A DNA stretch of 7,753 nucleotides, taken from Actinomycetota bacterium (lineage in GTDB: Bacteria; Actinomycetota; Actinomycetes; Nanopelagicales; Nanopelagicaceae). Within the stretch, counting starts at the first letter, position 1, and every line of letters begins with the position of its first letter. Position numbers and translations under genes: made by a program. Under the pieces are notes generated by a model. It ran no database searches. It was not told where the DNA came from and saw only the letters and a list, made by a program, of their open reading frames with translations. Location: assembly GCA_009699165.1 (NCBI GenBank), contig WLOR01000068.1, positions 1 through 7,753 of the forward strand, given 5' to 3'. Of this stretch, positions 1 to 6,396 are shown one piece after another.

Positions 1-1022
1 GCCATCGCCTCATTTTCAACGGTTTTTGCAAAGGCGTGATCGCGCATAGCCATAATTAAAAGCTTTGGGGATAGTGGTTTTTCAGTATGCCAAGCCGGGC
101 ACTGTGATTGGCAGCGACCACATTCGGTGCACGAAGACATATCCAACAAACCTTTCCAGGTTATATCTGCGCGCGTACCTAATCCAAAGACGTCATCATC
201 TTTAGGATCTTCAAAGTTAATTACTTCACCATGCGACAACATCGCAGGCAGTGGTCCCAACGAAGATTTTCCATCTGCGTTTCGGCGAAAGAAAATATTA
301 AAAGGTGCTAAGAATCTGTGCCAAGCGACACCCATCGTTAAGTTACTTGCAATGACAATAAACCAAGCCATCGATACAACAATCTTAATGGTTGCTAACA
401 ACTGGACTGACGAGATGAGTTGGCCAAGAGTCCAGCTCTTCAAATACGATGCAATAAACCATGTTGTTACAAAGTGACGATTCCATTTAGTCTCGTCAGA
501 TAAAGCACCTTCTAGGCCGCGTAGCGAGATTACACAAAACACAATAACTAGAATTGTTGCTTCGACGTAATACGCCTTAAGCATGCCTGAACCATAAAAA
601 CGGGATCGCTTATTTCGAAGGCGCGTTACTTGTCTGATAATAATTAGCGTAAGAATTCCGACACCAGTAGCCCACGCGATGAGTTCGGTGAAGTACTCAT
701 AAGCCCACAAGTGACCAATAATGGGAAGAGCAAACTCAGGATTAATCAGTTGGCCATAGGCAGTGATAAGGGTTCCAAATAAAACTACGAAGCCCACCAT
801 CACAAACCAGTGCGCAAATCCAACAATCGTAAAGTTGAACATCTTGGTGTGACCGAATATCTCACCAGCTGCCATGCGCAGACGCTTGCCACGATCGTTG
901 CTACGTGTTGGATCGGCCGCACCTTTCTTGTAGATGCCAATTAACTCTCGAGTGCGCACAAGCATTAAGACCAGGGCTACAACAGTGGTGGCATATGCGA
1001 TAACGGCGAGAGTCAGATTCAT
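1..1022 (-). CDS. Membrane-bound (Fe-S)-binding oxidoreductase, N-terminal part (cut by window edge)
   Basis: Reading the minus strand from ATG at 1022 gives an uninterrupted frame of 340 codons that runs off the left edge of the window. The visible part has about five hydrophobic segments (roughly residues 1-22, 60-90, 105-135, 150-175 and 205-240). These resemble the NarI-like membrane module of heterodisulfide-reductase-related proteins. A soluble part then begins, with a classical [4Fe-4S] motif CTECGRCQSQCP at residues 298-309 (Cys298, 301, 304, 308). This order matches actinobacterial iron-sulfur reductases such as M. tuberculosis Rv0338c, which are much longer and carry CCG domains downstream, so more than half is probably outside the window. 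Electron donor and acceptor are unknown for the family. An in-frame ATG at 1028 is an alternative start. I prefer 1022 because TAACCT lies six bases upstream of it, fitting a leaderless mRNA. The gene is divergent from dnaK. Confidence 0.85.
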   Translation of the reverse strand, partial: MNLTLAVIAYATTVVALVLMLVRTRELIGIYKKGAADPTRSNDRGKRLRMAAGEIFGHTKMFNFTIVGFAHWFVMVGFVVLFGTLITAYGQLINPEFALPIIGHLWAYEYFTELIAWATGVGILTLIIIRQVTRLRNKRSRFYGSGMLKAYYVEATILVIVFCVISLRGLEGALSDETKWNRHFVTTWFIASYLKSWTLGQLISSVQLLATIKIVVSMAWFIVIASNLTMGVAWHRFLAPFNIFFRRNADGKSSLGPLPAMLSHGEVINFEDPKDDDVFGLGTRADITWKGLLDMSSCTECGRCQSQCPAWHTEKPLSPKLLIMAMRDHAFAKTVENEAM

Positions 1023-1028
1023 AGCCAT

Positions 1029-1034
1029 AGGTTA
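1029..1034 (-). promoter_or_regulatory. Putative -10 box for a leaderless transcript of the Fe-S reductase
   Basis: On the minus strand TAACCT fits the TANNNT pattern of actinobacterial -10 boxes. It is followed by six bases and then the ATG at 1022, so transcription would start at the first base of the start codon. No well-placed Shine-Dalgarno sequence lies before either candidate ATG; a GCGAGG stretch is too far upstream. No good -35 was seen. The call rests on position and pattern only. Confidence 0.35.
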
Positions 1035-1075
1035 GGGAATAAACCTCGCCAGAGCACGGTTCTCCTAGAAGCAAA

Positions 1076-1096
1076 CCTGAGTCGCTTCGACTCAAC
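1076..1096. promoter_or_regulatory. HAIR operator 1 (HspR binding site) upstream of dnaK
   Basis: The sequence CCTGAGT, seven bases, then ACTCAAC matches the HspR-associated inverted repeat consensus CTTGAGT-N7-ACTCAAG at 6 of 7 positions in each arm. It lies where the -35 region of the dnaK promoter should be. The operon it precedes encodes HspR, which is known to bind such repeats in Streptomyces and Mycobacterium. The role as operator is inferred from that match and position. Confidence 0.82.
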
Positions 1097-1098
1097 CT

Positions 1099-1119
1099 TT
1101 TGGGTATAGTGGACTCAGG
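1099..1119. promoter_or_regulatory. HAIR-like operator 2, overlapping the dnaK -10 box
   Basis: TTTGGGT, seven bases, then ACTCAGG matches the HAIR consensus at 5 of 7 positions in the left arm and 6 of 7 in the right arm, with the exact N7 spacing. It starts two bases after HAIR 1, so the two centres are 23 bp apart, about two helical turns. It covers the putative -10 box and transcription start, so binding here should block RNA polymerase directly. It is weaker than HAIR 1 by sequence. Confidence 0.6.
1105..1110 (+). promoter_or_regulatory. Putative -10 box of the dnaK operon promoter
   Basis: TATAGT differs from TATAAT at one base and lies inside HAIR-like site 2, which predicts a transcript start near 1117 and a leader of about 60 nt. 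No good -35 hexamer is found at 16-18 bp; the region where it would lie is inside HAIR 1. Overlap of promoter and operator is the usual arrangement for HspR-controlled promoters. Confidence 0.5.
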
Positions 1120-1160
1120 TTTGAAGCAGGCCTCGACCCTATCCCAGGCTCGAGCGAGAT

Positions 1161-1167
1161 AAAGGAG
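1161..1167 (+). promoter_or_regulatory. Ribosome binding site of dnaK
   Basis: AAAGGAG lies nine bases before the ATG at 1177 and is the strongest Shine-Dalgarno sequence in the window. It supports the chosen dnaK start and contrasts with the apparently leaderless genes nearby. Confidence 0.75.
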
Positions 1168-1176
1168 CGATACATA

Positions 1177-3000
1177 ATGGCTAGAGCAGTTGGAATCGAC
1201 CTAGGAACGACAAATAGTTGCGTCTCTGTCCTAGAAGGTGGCGAAGCCACCGTAATCGCCAATGCCGAAGGTGCCCGCACGACCCCGTCGATTGTGGCCT
1301 TCGCAAAAAATGGCGAGGTCCTCGTCGGTGAAGTGGCCAAGCGCCAATCAGTCACTAACGTTGATCGCACAATCCGGTCAGTTAAACGTCACATGGGTAC
1401 AGATTGGTCCATCGACATCGATGGCAAGAAATACACATCCCAAGAGATTTCGGCACGCGTACTACAAAAGCTAAAGCGTGATGCAGAGGCCTACTTAGGC
1501 GAAACTGTAACCGATGCAGTAATCACAGTCCCGGCATATTTTAATGATGCACAGCGTCAAGCAACTAAAGAGGCTGGCGAAATCGCAGGTCTAAATGTTC
1601 TGCGAATTATCAACGAGCCAACCGCTGCAGCGCTCGCATACGGTTTAGATAAAGCCGACCAAGAGCAGACAATCCTTGTATTCGACTTAGGTGGAGGAAC
1701 TTTCGACGTTTCTCTACTTGAAATTGGCGATGGCGTTGTTGAAGTGAAGGCAACTAACGGAGATAACCACTTAGGTGGAGATGACTGGGATCAAGCACTC
1801 GTTGACTTTCTCGTTCAGAACTTCGGTTCACAGAATGGAATCGACTTAACTAAAGACAAGATGGCGATGCAACGTATTCGTGAAGCTGCTGAAAAAGCAA
1901 AGATCGAACTTTCATCATCACAATCTGCATCAATCAACTTGCCATACATCACAGTTGATGCTGAAAAGAACCCCTTGTTTATGGACGAGACAATTACACG
2001 CGCACAGTTCCAACAGTTAACTGGCGCACTACTTGATCGTTGCAAGAAGCCTTTCCAAGCAGTACTAAAAGATGCTGGTATTCCAATTAGCCAGATTCAC
2101 AGTGTTGTACTTGTTGGCGGTTCAACTCGTATGCCAGCAGTCGTTGATCTTGTAAAAGAGCTCACTGGTGGAAAAGAGCCTAATAAGGGCGTAAACCCTG
2201 ATGAGGTTGTTGCAGTCGGCGCTTCGCTACAAGCAGGTGTATTAAAAGGTGAAGTAAAAGATGTGCTTCTACTAGATGTAACTCCACTCTCACTTGGTAT
2301 CGAAACTAAGGGTGGCGTTATGACTCGCCTAATCGAGCGAAATACAACGATTCCTACAAAGCGCAGTGAAGTATTTACAACTGCCGATGATAATCAACCA
2401 GCAGTTCAGATTCAGGCCTACCAAGGCGAACGTGAAATGGCTGCTTACAACAAGAAGCTCGGCATGTTCGAACTCACTGGTCTGCCACCTGCACCACGTG
2501 GAATTCCACAGATTGAAGTTACATTCGATATCGATGCCAACGGAATCGTTCACGTCTCAGCTAAAGATCTCGGCACAGGTAAAGAGCAGAGCATGACCAT
2601 TACTGGTGGCTCAGCTCTCTCCAAAGATGAAATCTCACGCATGATGGAAGATGCCGAATCACACGCCGAAGAAGATCGTCAGCGCAAAGAAGAGGCTGAA
2701 ATCCGTAACGCAGGAGACTCACTTCTTTACTCAACTCAAAAGTTCATTAAAGATAATGAGGAAAAACTTAGCGAAGGTGATGCGCTAGAGAAGAAGACTG
2801 AGACGCAAGCCGCGCTCACAGAGTTGCAGACAGCACTCGGTGGTTCTAACTTCGAAATGATTAAAGCTGCAACTGAAAAAGTCGCAACAGTTAGTCAAGC
2901 ATTAGGTGCAGCGCTCTATGCTGGTGCTGCAGCTGGCGCTGAACAAGAATCAGGAACAACCAATGAAGATGGCGTCGAAGACGCTGAGGTTGTGGAGTGA
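1177..3000 (+). CDS. dnaK: Molecular chaperone DnaK (Hsp70)
   Basis: This is a 607-residue Hsp70 that binds exposed hydrophobic segments of unfolded proteins in the cytoplasm in an ATP-driven cycle with DnaJ and GrpE. The three Hsp70 signatures are present: IDLGTTNS at residues 7-14, [11 protein letters not shown] from 169, and VVLVGGSTR at 310-318. The interdomain linker [13 protein letters not shown] begins at 362, followed by the substrate-binding domain to about 480, a charged helical lid, and an acidic tail ending DAEVVE. The short stretch between KRHMGTDW and [10 protein letters not shown] lacks the roughly 20-residue insertion of Gram-negative DnaK, as in actinobacteria and firmicutes. 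Length is close to the 625 residues of the M. tuberculosis protein. It is the first gene of an HspR-regulated operon, and in Streptomyces DnaK also acts as co-repressor with HspR. Its stop overlaps the grpE start. Confidence 0.98.
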   Translation: MARAVGIDLGTTNSCVSVLEGGEATVIANAEGARTTPSIVAFAKNGEVLVGEVAKRQSVTNVDRTIRSVKRHMGTDWSIDIDGKKYTSQEISARVLQKLKRDAEAYLGETVTDAVITVPAYFNDAQRQATKEAGEIAGLNVLRIINEPTAAALAYGLDKADQEQTILVFDLGGGTFDVSLLEIGDGVVEVKATNGDNHLGGDDWDQALVDFLVQNFGSQNGIDLTKDKMAMQRIREAAEKAKIELSSSQSASINLPYITVDAEKNPLFMDETITRAQFQQLTGALLDRCKKPFQAVLKDAGIPISQIHSVVLVGGSTRMPAVVDLVKELTGGKEPNKGVNPDEVVAVGASLQAGVLKGEVKDVLLLDVTPLSLGIETKGGVMTRLIERNTTIPTKRSEVFTTADDNQPAVQIQAYQGEREMAAYNKKLGMFELTGLPPAPRGIPQIEVTFDIDANGIVHVSAKDLGTGKEQSMTITGGSALSKDEISRMMEDAESHAEEDRQRKEEAEIRNAGDSLLYSTQKFIKDNEEKLSEGDALEKKTETQAALTELQTALGGSNFEMIKAATEKVATVSQALGAALYAGAAAGAEQESGTTNEDGVEDAEVVE

Positions 3001-3488
3001 CCGAAGAAACCTCTGTCGACGAATCCATCGCTGAATCAGTTGTTGAAGATGTAACACCGGATCAGGTAACTGATCCGGTAGTTACACTCACAAATGATTT
3101 ACAGCGCTTACAGGCCGAATATGCTAATTATCGAAAGCGTGTTGAGCGCGATCGTTTAGTTGCTCACGAGATGGCGATTGGCTCAGTTCTCACCGAACTC
3201 TTGGCATTGCTCGACGACGTTGATCGCGCAGAGCAACACGGCGAATTAACTGGAGGCTTTAAGGCTGTTGCAGATCAACTGAACTCAATCACCTCGCGCA
3301 TAGGTCTTGAAAAATACGGTACCGAAGGAGAAGCCTTTGATCCTCAGATACATGAGGCGCTCATGCATGAGACTTCGGCAGATATAGCGGTTCCAACCGC
3401 GACAAAGATATTGCAACCAGGGTATAAATATAAGGAGCGCATTTTGCGCCCTGCTCGCGTTGCCGTAACCGATCCGGCAGGAGAGTAA
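2997..3488 (+). CDS. grpE: Nucleotide exchange factor GrpE
   Basis: This 163-residue protein releases ADP from DnaK. After an acidic, low-complexity N-terminus come a coiled-coil helix (about residues 30-60, with [19 protein letters not shown]) and a C-terminal beta domain. That domain fits the GrpE signature: FDPQIHEAL from residue 114, then [16 protein letters not shown] near the end. It is shorter than M. tuberculosis GrpE (about 235 residues), mainly because of a short N-terminus. The start is GTG at 2997. It overlaps the dnaK stop as GTGA, with GAGG at 2986-2989 as a plausible Shine-Dalgarno seven bases upstream, so translation is probably coupled to dnaK. dnaJ follows six bases after its stop. 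Confidence 0.96.
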   Translation: MTEETSVDESIAESVVEDVTPDQVTDPVVTLTNDLQRLQAEYANYRKRVERDRLVAHEMAIGSVLTELLALLDDVDRAEQHGELTGGFKAVADQLNSITSRIGLEKYGTEGEAFDPQIHEALMHETSADIAVPTATKILQPGYKYKERILRPARVAVTDPAGE

Positions 3489-3494
3489 AGATTT

Positions 3495-4415
3495 ATGGCT
3501 GCCAAAGATCTCTATGAAAAAGATTTCTATAAAGTCTTAGGCATTGATAAAAAAGCTCCTGCAGATGAGATTAAGAAAAAATATCGCGCCTTAGCTCGTG
3601 AACTGCATCCAGATAAGAACAAGGGTGATGCCGTCAAGGAGGAGAAGTTCAAAGGAATCTCCGAGGCCTACGAAATTCTTTCGGATGCAAAGAAGCGTGC
3701 TGAATATGATGAGGCCCGCTCTCTCTATGAGCGTGGTGGATTTCGTGCACCAACTGGTGGACAAGGTCAACAAGGTGGGGACTTCAACGACATCTTCGGC
3801 GGTGGCAACCCACAAGATATTTTTGCAAACCTCTTCGGTGGAGGAAGGCGTGGCCCAAGAAAAGGTCAAGACCTGCAGACCGAAGCAACGATCACTTTTC
3901 GAGAATCTGTCTTTGGTACTACTTTAGATTTGCGCCTTGCTACAGACCGTGGCGCAGCACAAAACATTACCGCGCGCGTTCCAGCGGGCGTAAATGATGG
4001 TGCGAAAATACGCGTTAAAGGCAAAGGTGCCCCTGGAGAAGCTGGCCCGGGTGACTTATTCATCATGCTTCATGTAAAACCTCATGCGATCTTTTCACGC
4101 AAAGGCGAGAATTTAACGCTGACTTTGCCGGTCACATTCGCAGAAGCAGCCCTCGGCGCTGATATCAAAGTTCCAACTATGAGCGGTGAGGACGTCACTG
4201 TTCGCATTGCGCCCGGAACATCCAATGGCCGCACACTGCGGGTGAAAGGTCGAGGCATATCAAAGGGGTCAACCACCGGCGACTTACTTGTTACCGTAGA
4301 AGTACAGGTGCCACAACGCGTTGATGGCAAGGCACTGGAAGCGTTAAAGATTTTTGCCGAAGAAACCGCGCATGAAGATGTCCGTGCAGATTTAGTGAGT
4401 AAGGCAAAGGTATGA
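3495..4415 (+). CDS. dnaJ: DnaJ-type co-chaperone without zinc-finger domain
   Basis: This 306-residue J-protein delivers clients to DnaK and stimulates its ATPase. The J domain spans about residues 10-72 with the essential HPD at 38-40. A Gly/Phe-rich stretch follows (about 80-120, with DIFGGG and NLFGGG), then two beta-sandwich substrate domains. Those domains contain the usual DnaJ C-terminal phrases, [17 protein letters not shown] and [10 protein letters not shown]. Full DnaJ proteins have four CxxCxGxG repeats between the first beta strands of the C-terminal domain. Here that block is replaced by a short turn near residues 149-157 (ATDRGAAQN), and the whole protein contains no cysteine. 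It is therefore a class B (CbpA-like) architecture in the position normally held by DnaJ1, which is about 90 residues longer. GGAGAG, nine bases upstream, is the likely ribosome binding site. The stop overlaps the hspR start. Confidence 0.94.
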   Translation: MAAKDLYEKDFYKVLGIDKKAPADEIKKKYRALARELHPDKNKGDAVKEEKFKGISEAYEILSDAKKRAEYDEARSLYERGGFRAPTGGQGQQGGDFNDIFGGGNPQDIFANLFGGGRRGPRKGQDLQTEATITFRESVFGTTLDLRLATDRGAAQNITARVPAGVNDGAKIRVKGKGAPGEAGPGDLFIMLHVKPHAIFSRKGENLTLTLPVTFAEAALGADIKVPTMSGEDVTVRIAPGTSNGRTLRVKGRGISKGSTTGDLLVTVEVQVPQRVDGKALEALKIFAEETAHEDVRADLVSKAKV

Positions 4416-4801
4416 ATGAGGAGTTAGAAAACAATCCTCCCGCAGATGATGCCGCGGTTTATGTCATTTCTGTTGCCGCCGAAATTTCAGGGCTCCACCC
4501 ACAAACCCTTCGCCAGTACGATCGCTTAGGTTTAGTCTCGCCAAACCGCACAGAAGGTCGCAACCGCCGTTATTCACTACGCGATATTGCACTATTGCGC
4601 GCAGTTCAAAAGTTAGTGGGAGAAGGCATCAATCACGCCGGAATAAAGAGAATTATTGAACTTGAATCGGCGATGGCTAATATGGCAATTGAAGTCGCCC
4701 AACTACGAATTGAAGTTGATGCACTTATAGATGCGAACCCACCTAAGGCACTTGTCCGACGCAAGCGCACCGAGGTAATCGTCTACAAAGAGGATAATTA
4801 A
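4412..4801 (+). CDS. hspR: Heat-shock repressor HspR (MerR family)
   Basis: This 129-residue protein is the MerR-family repressor of actinobacterial heat-shock genes and binds HAIR inverted repeats. The winged helix-turn-helix lies at about residues 18-55. It carries the diagnostic phrase [17 protein letters not shown] at 28-44, followed by the wing residues GRNRRYS. A dimerisation helix follows, then a basic C-terminal end ([14 protein letters not shown]) like that of Streptomyces and Mycobacterium HspR. Length agrees with the family (about 126-150). It overlaps dnaJ by four bases (ATGA), indicating coupled translation and operon membership. Its expected targets are the two HAIR-like sites before dnaK, giving negative autoregulation. 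clpB, another common HspR target, is not in this window. Confidence 0.96.
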   Translation: MNEELENNPPADDAAVYVISVAAEISGLHPQTLRQYDRLGLVSPNRTEGRNRRYSLRDIALLRAVQKLVGEGINHAGIKRIIELESAMANMAIEVAQLRIEVDALIDANPPKALVRRKRTEVIVYKEDN

Positions 4802-4962
4802 GCGGATTTTTTAAGGGGTTTAGCTAATAATCTTGATAAATCACCCGAGAGGTCCAAAGTGGAAATAAATATTTCAAGTTCAAGGGCATCACTCGGTAAA
4901 CCTGTAATTGATTTGACCTGACGGAGAGATTTCTTGCGTAGCACTCTCTTTTTTGAAATCAT
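4798..4962 (-). CDS. Possible small basic protein, 54 residues, unknown function
   Basis: The gap between hspR and pyrE holds a minus-strand frame from ATG at 4962 to TAA at 4798-4800. The product starts MISKKRVLRKKS, has a central acidic-hydrophobic part (DALELEIFISTLDLSGDL) and ends [10 protein letters not shown]. Both ends are lysine-rich and no cysteine is present. The stop overlaps the hspR stop on the opposite strand (TTAA), a compact convergent layout. Upstream, TACTGT on the minus strand (4973-4978) could be a -10 box giving a nearly leaderless transcript. A TTGCGA lies about 19 bases further upstream. There is no Shine-Dalgarno. I do not recognise the family. A chance open frame of this length is quite possible, so this is a candidate only. 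It fills otherwise unexplained sequence in a compact genome and its amino acid pattern looks protein-like. Confidence 0.42.
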   Translation of the reverse strand: MISKKRVLRKKSLRQVKSITGLPSDALELEIFISTLDLSGDLSRLLAKPLKKSA

Positions 4963-5031
4963 AATAAGCGACACAGTAACCTGTTTAATTCAGATTTTCG
5001 CAATAGCGGCGGAGGGCTAGCCCACTAATAG

Positions 5032-5037
5032 TAATAT
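5032..5037 (+). promoter_or_regulatory. Putative -10 box of pyrE giving a leaderless mRNA
   Basis: TAATAT ends six bases before the pyrE ATG at 5044, so transcription should begin at the A of the start codon. The only purine-rich Shine-Dalgarno-like sequence, GGAGGG at 5011-5016, is about 27 bases from the start and too far to serve it. Leaderless mRNAs of this TANNNT-N6/7-ATG form are common in actinobacteria. No clear -35 is visible. Confidence 0.55.
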
Positions 5038-5043
5038 CACCCC

Positions 5044-5577
5044 ATGAATTCACGCGAAGAACTCAAAAAACAGATAATTTCGAAAGCTGTTGTTCACGGA
5101 AAAGTCATCTTGTCTTCGGGCAAAGAGGCCGATTATTACGTGGATTTGCGTCGTGTGACCCTTGATCATGAAGCCGCACCATTAGTCGGCCAGGTCATGT
5201 TAGAGCTAACCAAAGATTTAGAGTACGACGCAGTTGGGGGACTAACTCTTGGTGCTGATCCCGTTGCAACAGCAATGATGCACGTGGCAGCGCAACAAGG
5301 AAAAAAGATTGACTCTTTTGTTGTTCGCAAAGCAGAAAAAGCTCATGGATTACAACGTCGCATCGAAGGTCCAGATGTTAAAGGTAAGCGAGTGTTGGCT
5401 GTTGAAGATACATCTACAACTGGTGGCTCAGTCTTAACAGCTGTTGAAGCACTACTGGAAGCAGGTGCGATAGTTGTAGGCGTTGCCGTGATTGTTGAAC
5501 GAGGCGCTGCACCAAAAGTTAAAGAGGCTGGATATGAATACCGTGCCGCATTTCAACTTGAAGATTTAGGTCTATAG
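5044..5577 (+). CDS. pyrE: Orotate phosphoribosyltransferase
   Basis: This 177-residue cytoplasmic enzyme joins orotate and PRPP to give orotidine 5'-monophosphate, the fifth step of de novo pyrimidine synthesis. The PRPP-binding motif VLAVEDTSTTGGS lies at residues 117-129, with the two acidic residues Glu121 and Asp122. The flexible catalytic loop RKAEKAHG is at 95-102. An N-terminal substrate-contact segment (GKEADYYVDLRRVTL) matches the short actinobacterial PyrE (about 179 residues in M. tuberculosis). The start is fixed by the -10 box immediately upstream and by family alignment at the N-terminus. It is monocistronic here and converges on the dedA-type gene with a 14-base gap. No other pyr gene is in the window. 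Confidence 0.95.
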   Translation: MNSREELKKQIISKAVVHGKVILSSGKEADYYVDLRRVTLDHEAAPLVGQVMLELTKDLEYDAVGGLTLGADPVATAMMHVAAQQGKKIDSFVVRKAEKAHGLQRRIEGPDVKGKRVLAVEDTSTTGGSVLTAVEALLEAGAIVVGVAVIVERGAAPKVKEAGYEYRAAFQLEDLGL

Positions 5578-5605
5578 CACCAGCGAGATCATTATTTATG
5601 GTGCT
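5576..5605. repeat. Inverted repeat between convergent pyrE and dedA-type genes
   Basis: AGCACCA at 5576-5582 and TGGTGCT at 5599-5605 form a perfect 7-bp inverted repeat with a 16-base spacer. It covers the pyrE stop codon and the last codons of the opposing gene. It could act as a weak bidirectional terminator for the converging transcripts, but there is no T-tract on either side and part of it is coding sequence. The repeat is seen; the role is a guess. Confidence 0.35.
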
Positions 5606-6230
5606 TGCGCGTTTGCCATTCACGGAATAGTTCGAGAAGTACCGGAATCAAACTCACAAATACAATAATCGCAATAATAGGGAGTATGTAAGCGTCAACA
5701 GATCCCTGTAATTTTTCACCCAATATGTAGCCAAGACCGATCACCAACTCAGTCCAGAGCACAGCCCCGATAGCGTTAAATAAAAAGAATTTCTTCTTAT
5801 CCACGCCGACAATTCCGCACATTGGGTTGATTAACGTACGAACAAAGGGAACAAAACGCGCAAAGATTAAAGCTCTTCCAACTCCGTACTTTCGGAGCCA
5901 CTTTTCAGTCGTTAAGACCTTCTCATGATTGAATACTCGGCCATCGGGACGATCGAATAACTTACGCCCATACTTTTCACCAAAGAAGTAGCCAACAAGT
6001 CCACCCAGGATTGCCGCCAATGGGGCTAACAAAAACAGCATCGCCGCACTCAGGTGCGCGTCACCTAAAATTGCAGCACCCGAACCGGAGGCGGCTACAC
6101 CTGCAATAAAGAGGAGCGAATCACCTGGAAAGGCAAGACCGATTAGAAGTCCGGTCTCAGCAAAAATAATCCCAAGAACCCCAATCAAACCTAAATCGGC
6201 GACTATTGAGTGTGCATCAAAGAGATTCAT
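5592..6230 (-). CDS. DedA/VTT-family integral membrane protein
   Basis: This 212-residue membrane protein belongs to the DedA (SNARE-associated/VTT) family. Some members recycle lipid carriers such as undecaprenyl phosphate or support membrane potential and cell division; the exact role here is not known. Family marks are the re-entrant segment AETGLLIGLAFPGDS at residues 24-38 (Glu25 and FPGD 34-37) and FARFVPFVRT at 123-132, with Arg125 and Arg131. NPMCG follows, then a long hydrophobic pair of segments (about 147-172) and a final membrane helix at about 180-202 before a basic tail. Length is typical (about 200-220). The start ATG at 6230 gives the expected short N-terminus and has a -10-like box seven bases upstream. 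It is convergent with pyrE and divergent from the GH32 gene. Confidence 0.93.
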   Translation of the reverse strand: MNLFDAHSIVADLGLIGVLGIIFAETGLLIGLAFPGDSLLFIAGVAASGSGAAILGDAHLSAAMLFLLAPLAAILGGLVGYFFGEKYGRKLFDRPDGRVFNHEKVLTTEKWLRKYGVGRALIFARFVPFVRTLINPMCGIVGVDKKKFFLFNAIGAVLWTELVIGLGYILGEKLQGSVDAYILPIIAIIVFVSLIPVLLELFREWQTRKHHK

Positions 6231-6237
6231 TCGAAAA

Positions 6238-6243
6238 AGTTTA
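6238..6243 (-). promoter_or_regulatory. Putative -10 box of the dedA-type gene (leaderless)
   Basis: On the minus strand TAAACT is followed by seven bases and the ATG at 6230, the same TANNNT-N7-ATG arrangement that marks leaderless actinobacterial genes. There is no Shine-Dalgarno in the short space before the ATG. No convincing -35 was found. Confidence 0.45.
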
Positions 6244-6396
6244 TCTCACATTTAGTGACAAACCTAAAAACTAGTTATCAGATTGTTGTGTTTACAGTCC
6301 TTATTACATTGCCCAAATAGCATTTATTAACAACACTTACGCACAAAGGGAATCAAGCACTGTTGCTACAAAATAACTCACAGAAATACACGGGAA
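6244..6396. other. Divergent intergenic region between the dedA-type and GH32 genes
   Basis: About 150 bases of AT-rich non-coding sequence must contain the GH32 promoter. TTTACA at 6291-6296 could be a -35, with only poor -10 candidates (CAAATA, AAATAG) at 17-18 bp. TACAAAAT at 6367-6374 is another possible -10. TGTTGT (6284-6289) and ACAACA (6330-6335) form a widely spaced 6-bp inverted repeat that might belong to a sugar-responsive operator, but this is not distinctive. I see no tRNA or small coding frame here. Confidence 0.4.

Noticed and set aside
18..30. 13-base match AACGGTTTTTGCA, reverse complement of 7641-7653, suggesting flanking inverted repeats of a mobile unit
   Set aside because: A match of 13 bases between two places in a window this size is expected about once by chance. 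The left copy is inside coding sequence and there is no transposase or target duplication.
127..477. Plus-strand open frame of 116 codons
   Set aside because: It lies antisense to the Fe-S reductase, whose minus-strand frame encodes membrane helices and a CxxCxxCxxxCP motif. The plus-strand product has no recognisable features.
1092..1370. Minus-strand open frame opposite the dnaK promoter and 5' end
   Set aside because: It overlaps the well-supported HAIR sites and the DnaK signature region and shows no protein-like motif. It is a shadow of dnaK.
4924..4954. GAGAG/CTCTC hairpin followed by six T as a terminator of the heat-shock operon
   Set aside because: The stem is only 5 bp with a 15-base loop, too weak for an intrinsic terminator, and it lies inside the start of the candidate small minus-strand ORF.
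6246..6258. TCACATTTAGTGA as an operator for the dedA-type gene
   Set aside because: Only 4-bp arms are symmetrical. Such short repeats are frequent by chance in AT-rich intergenic DNA.
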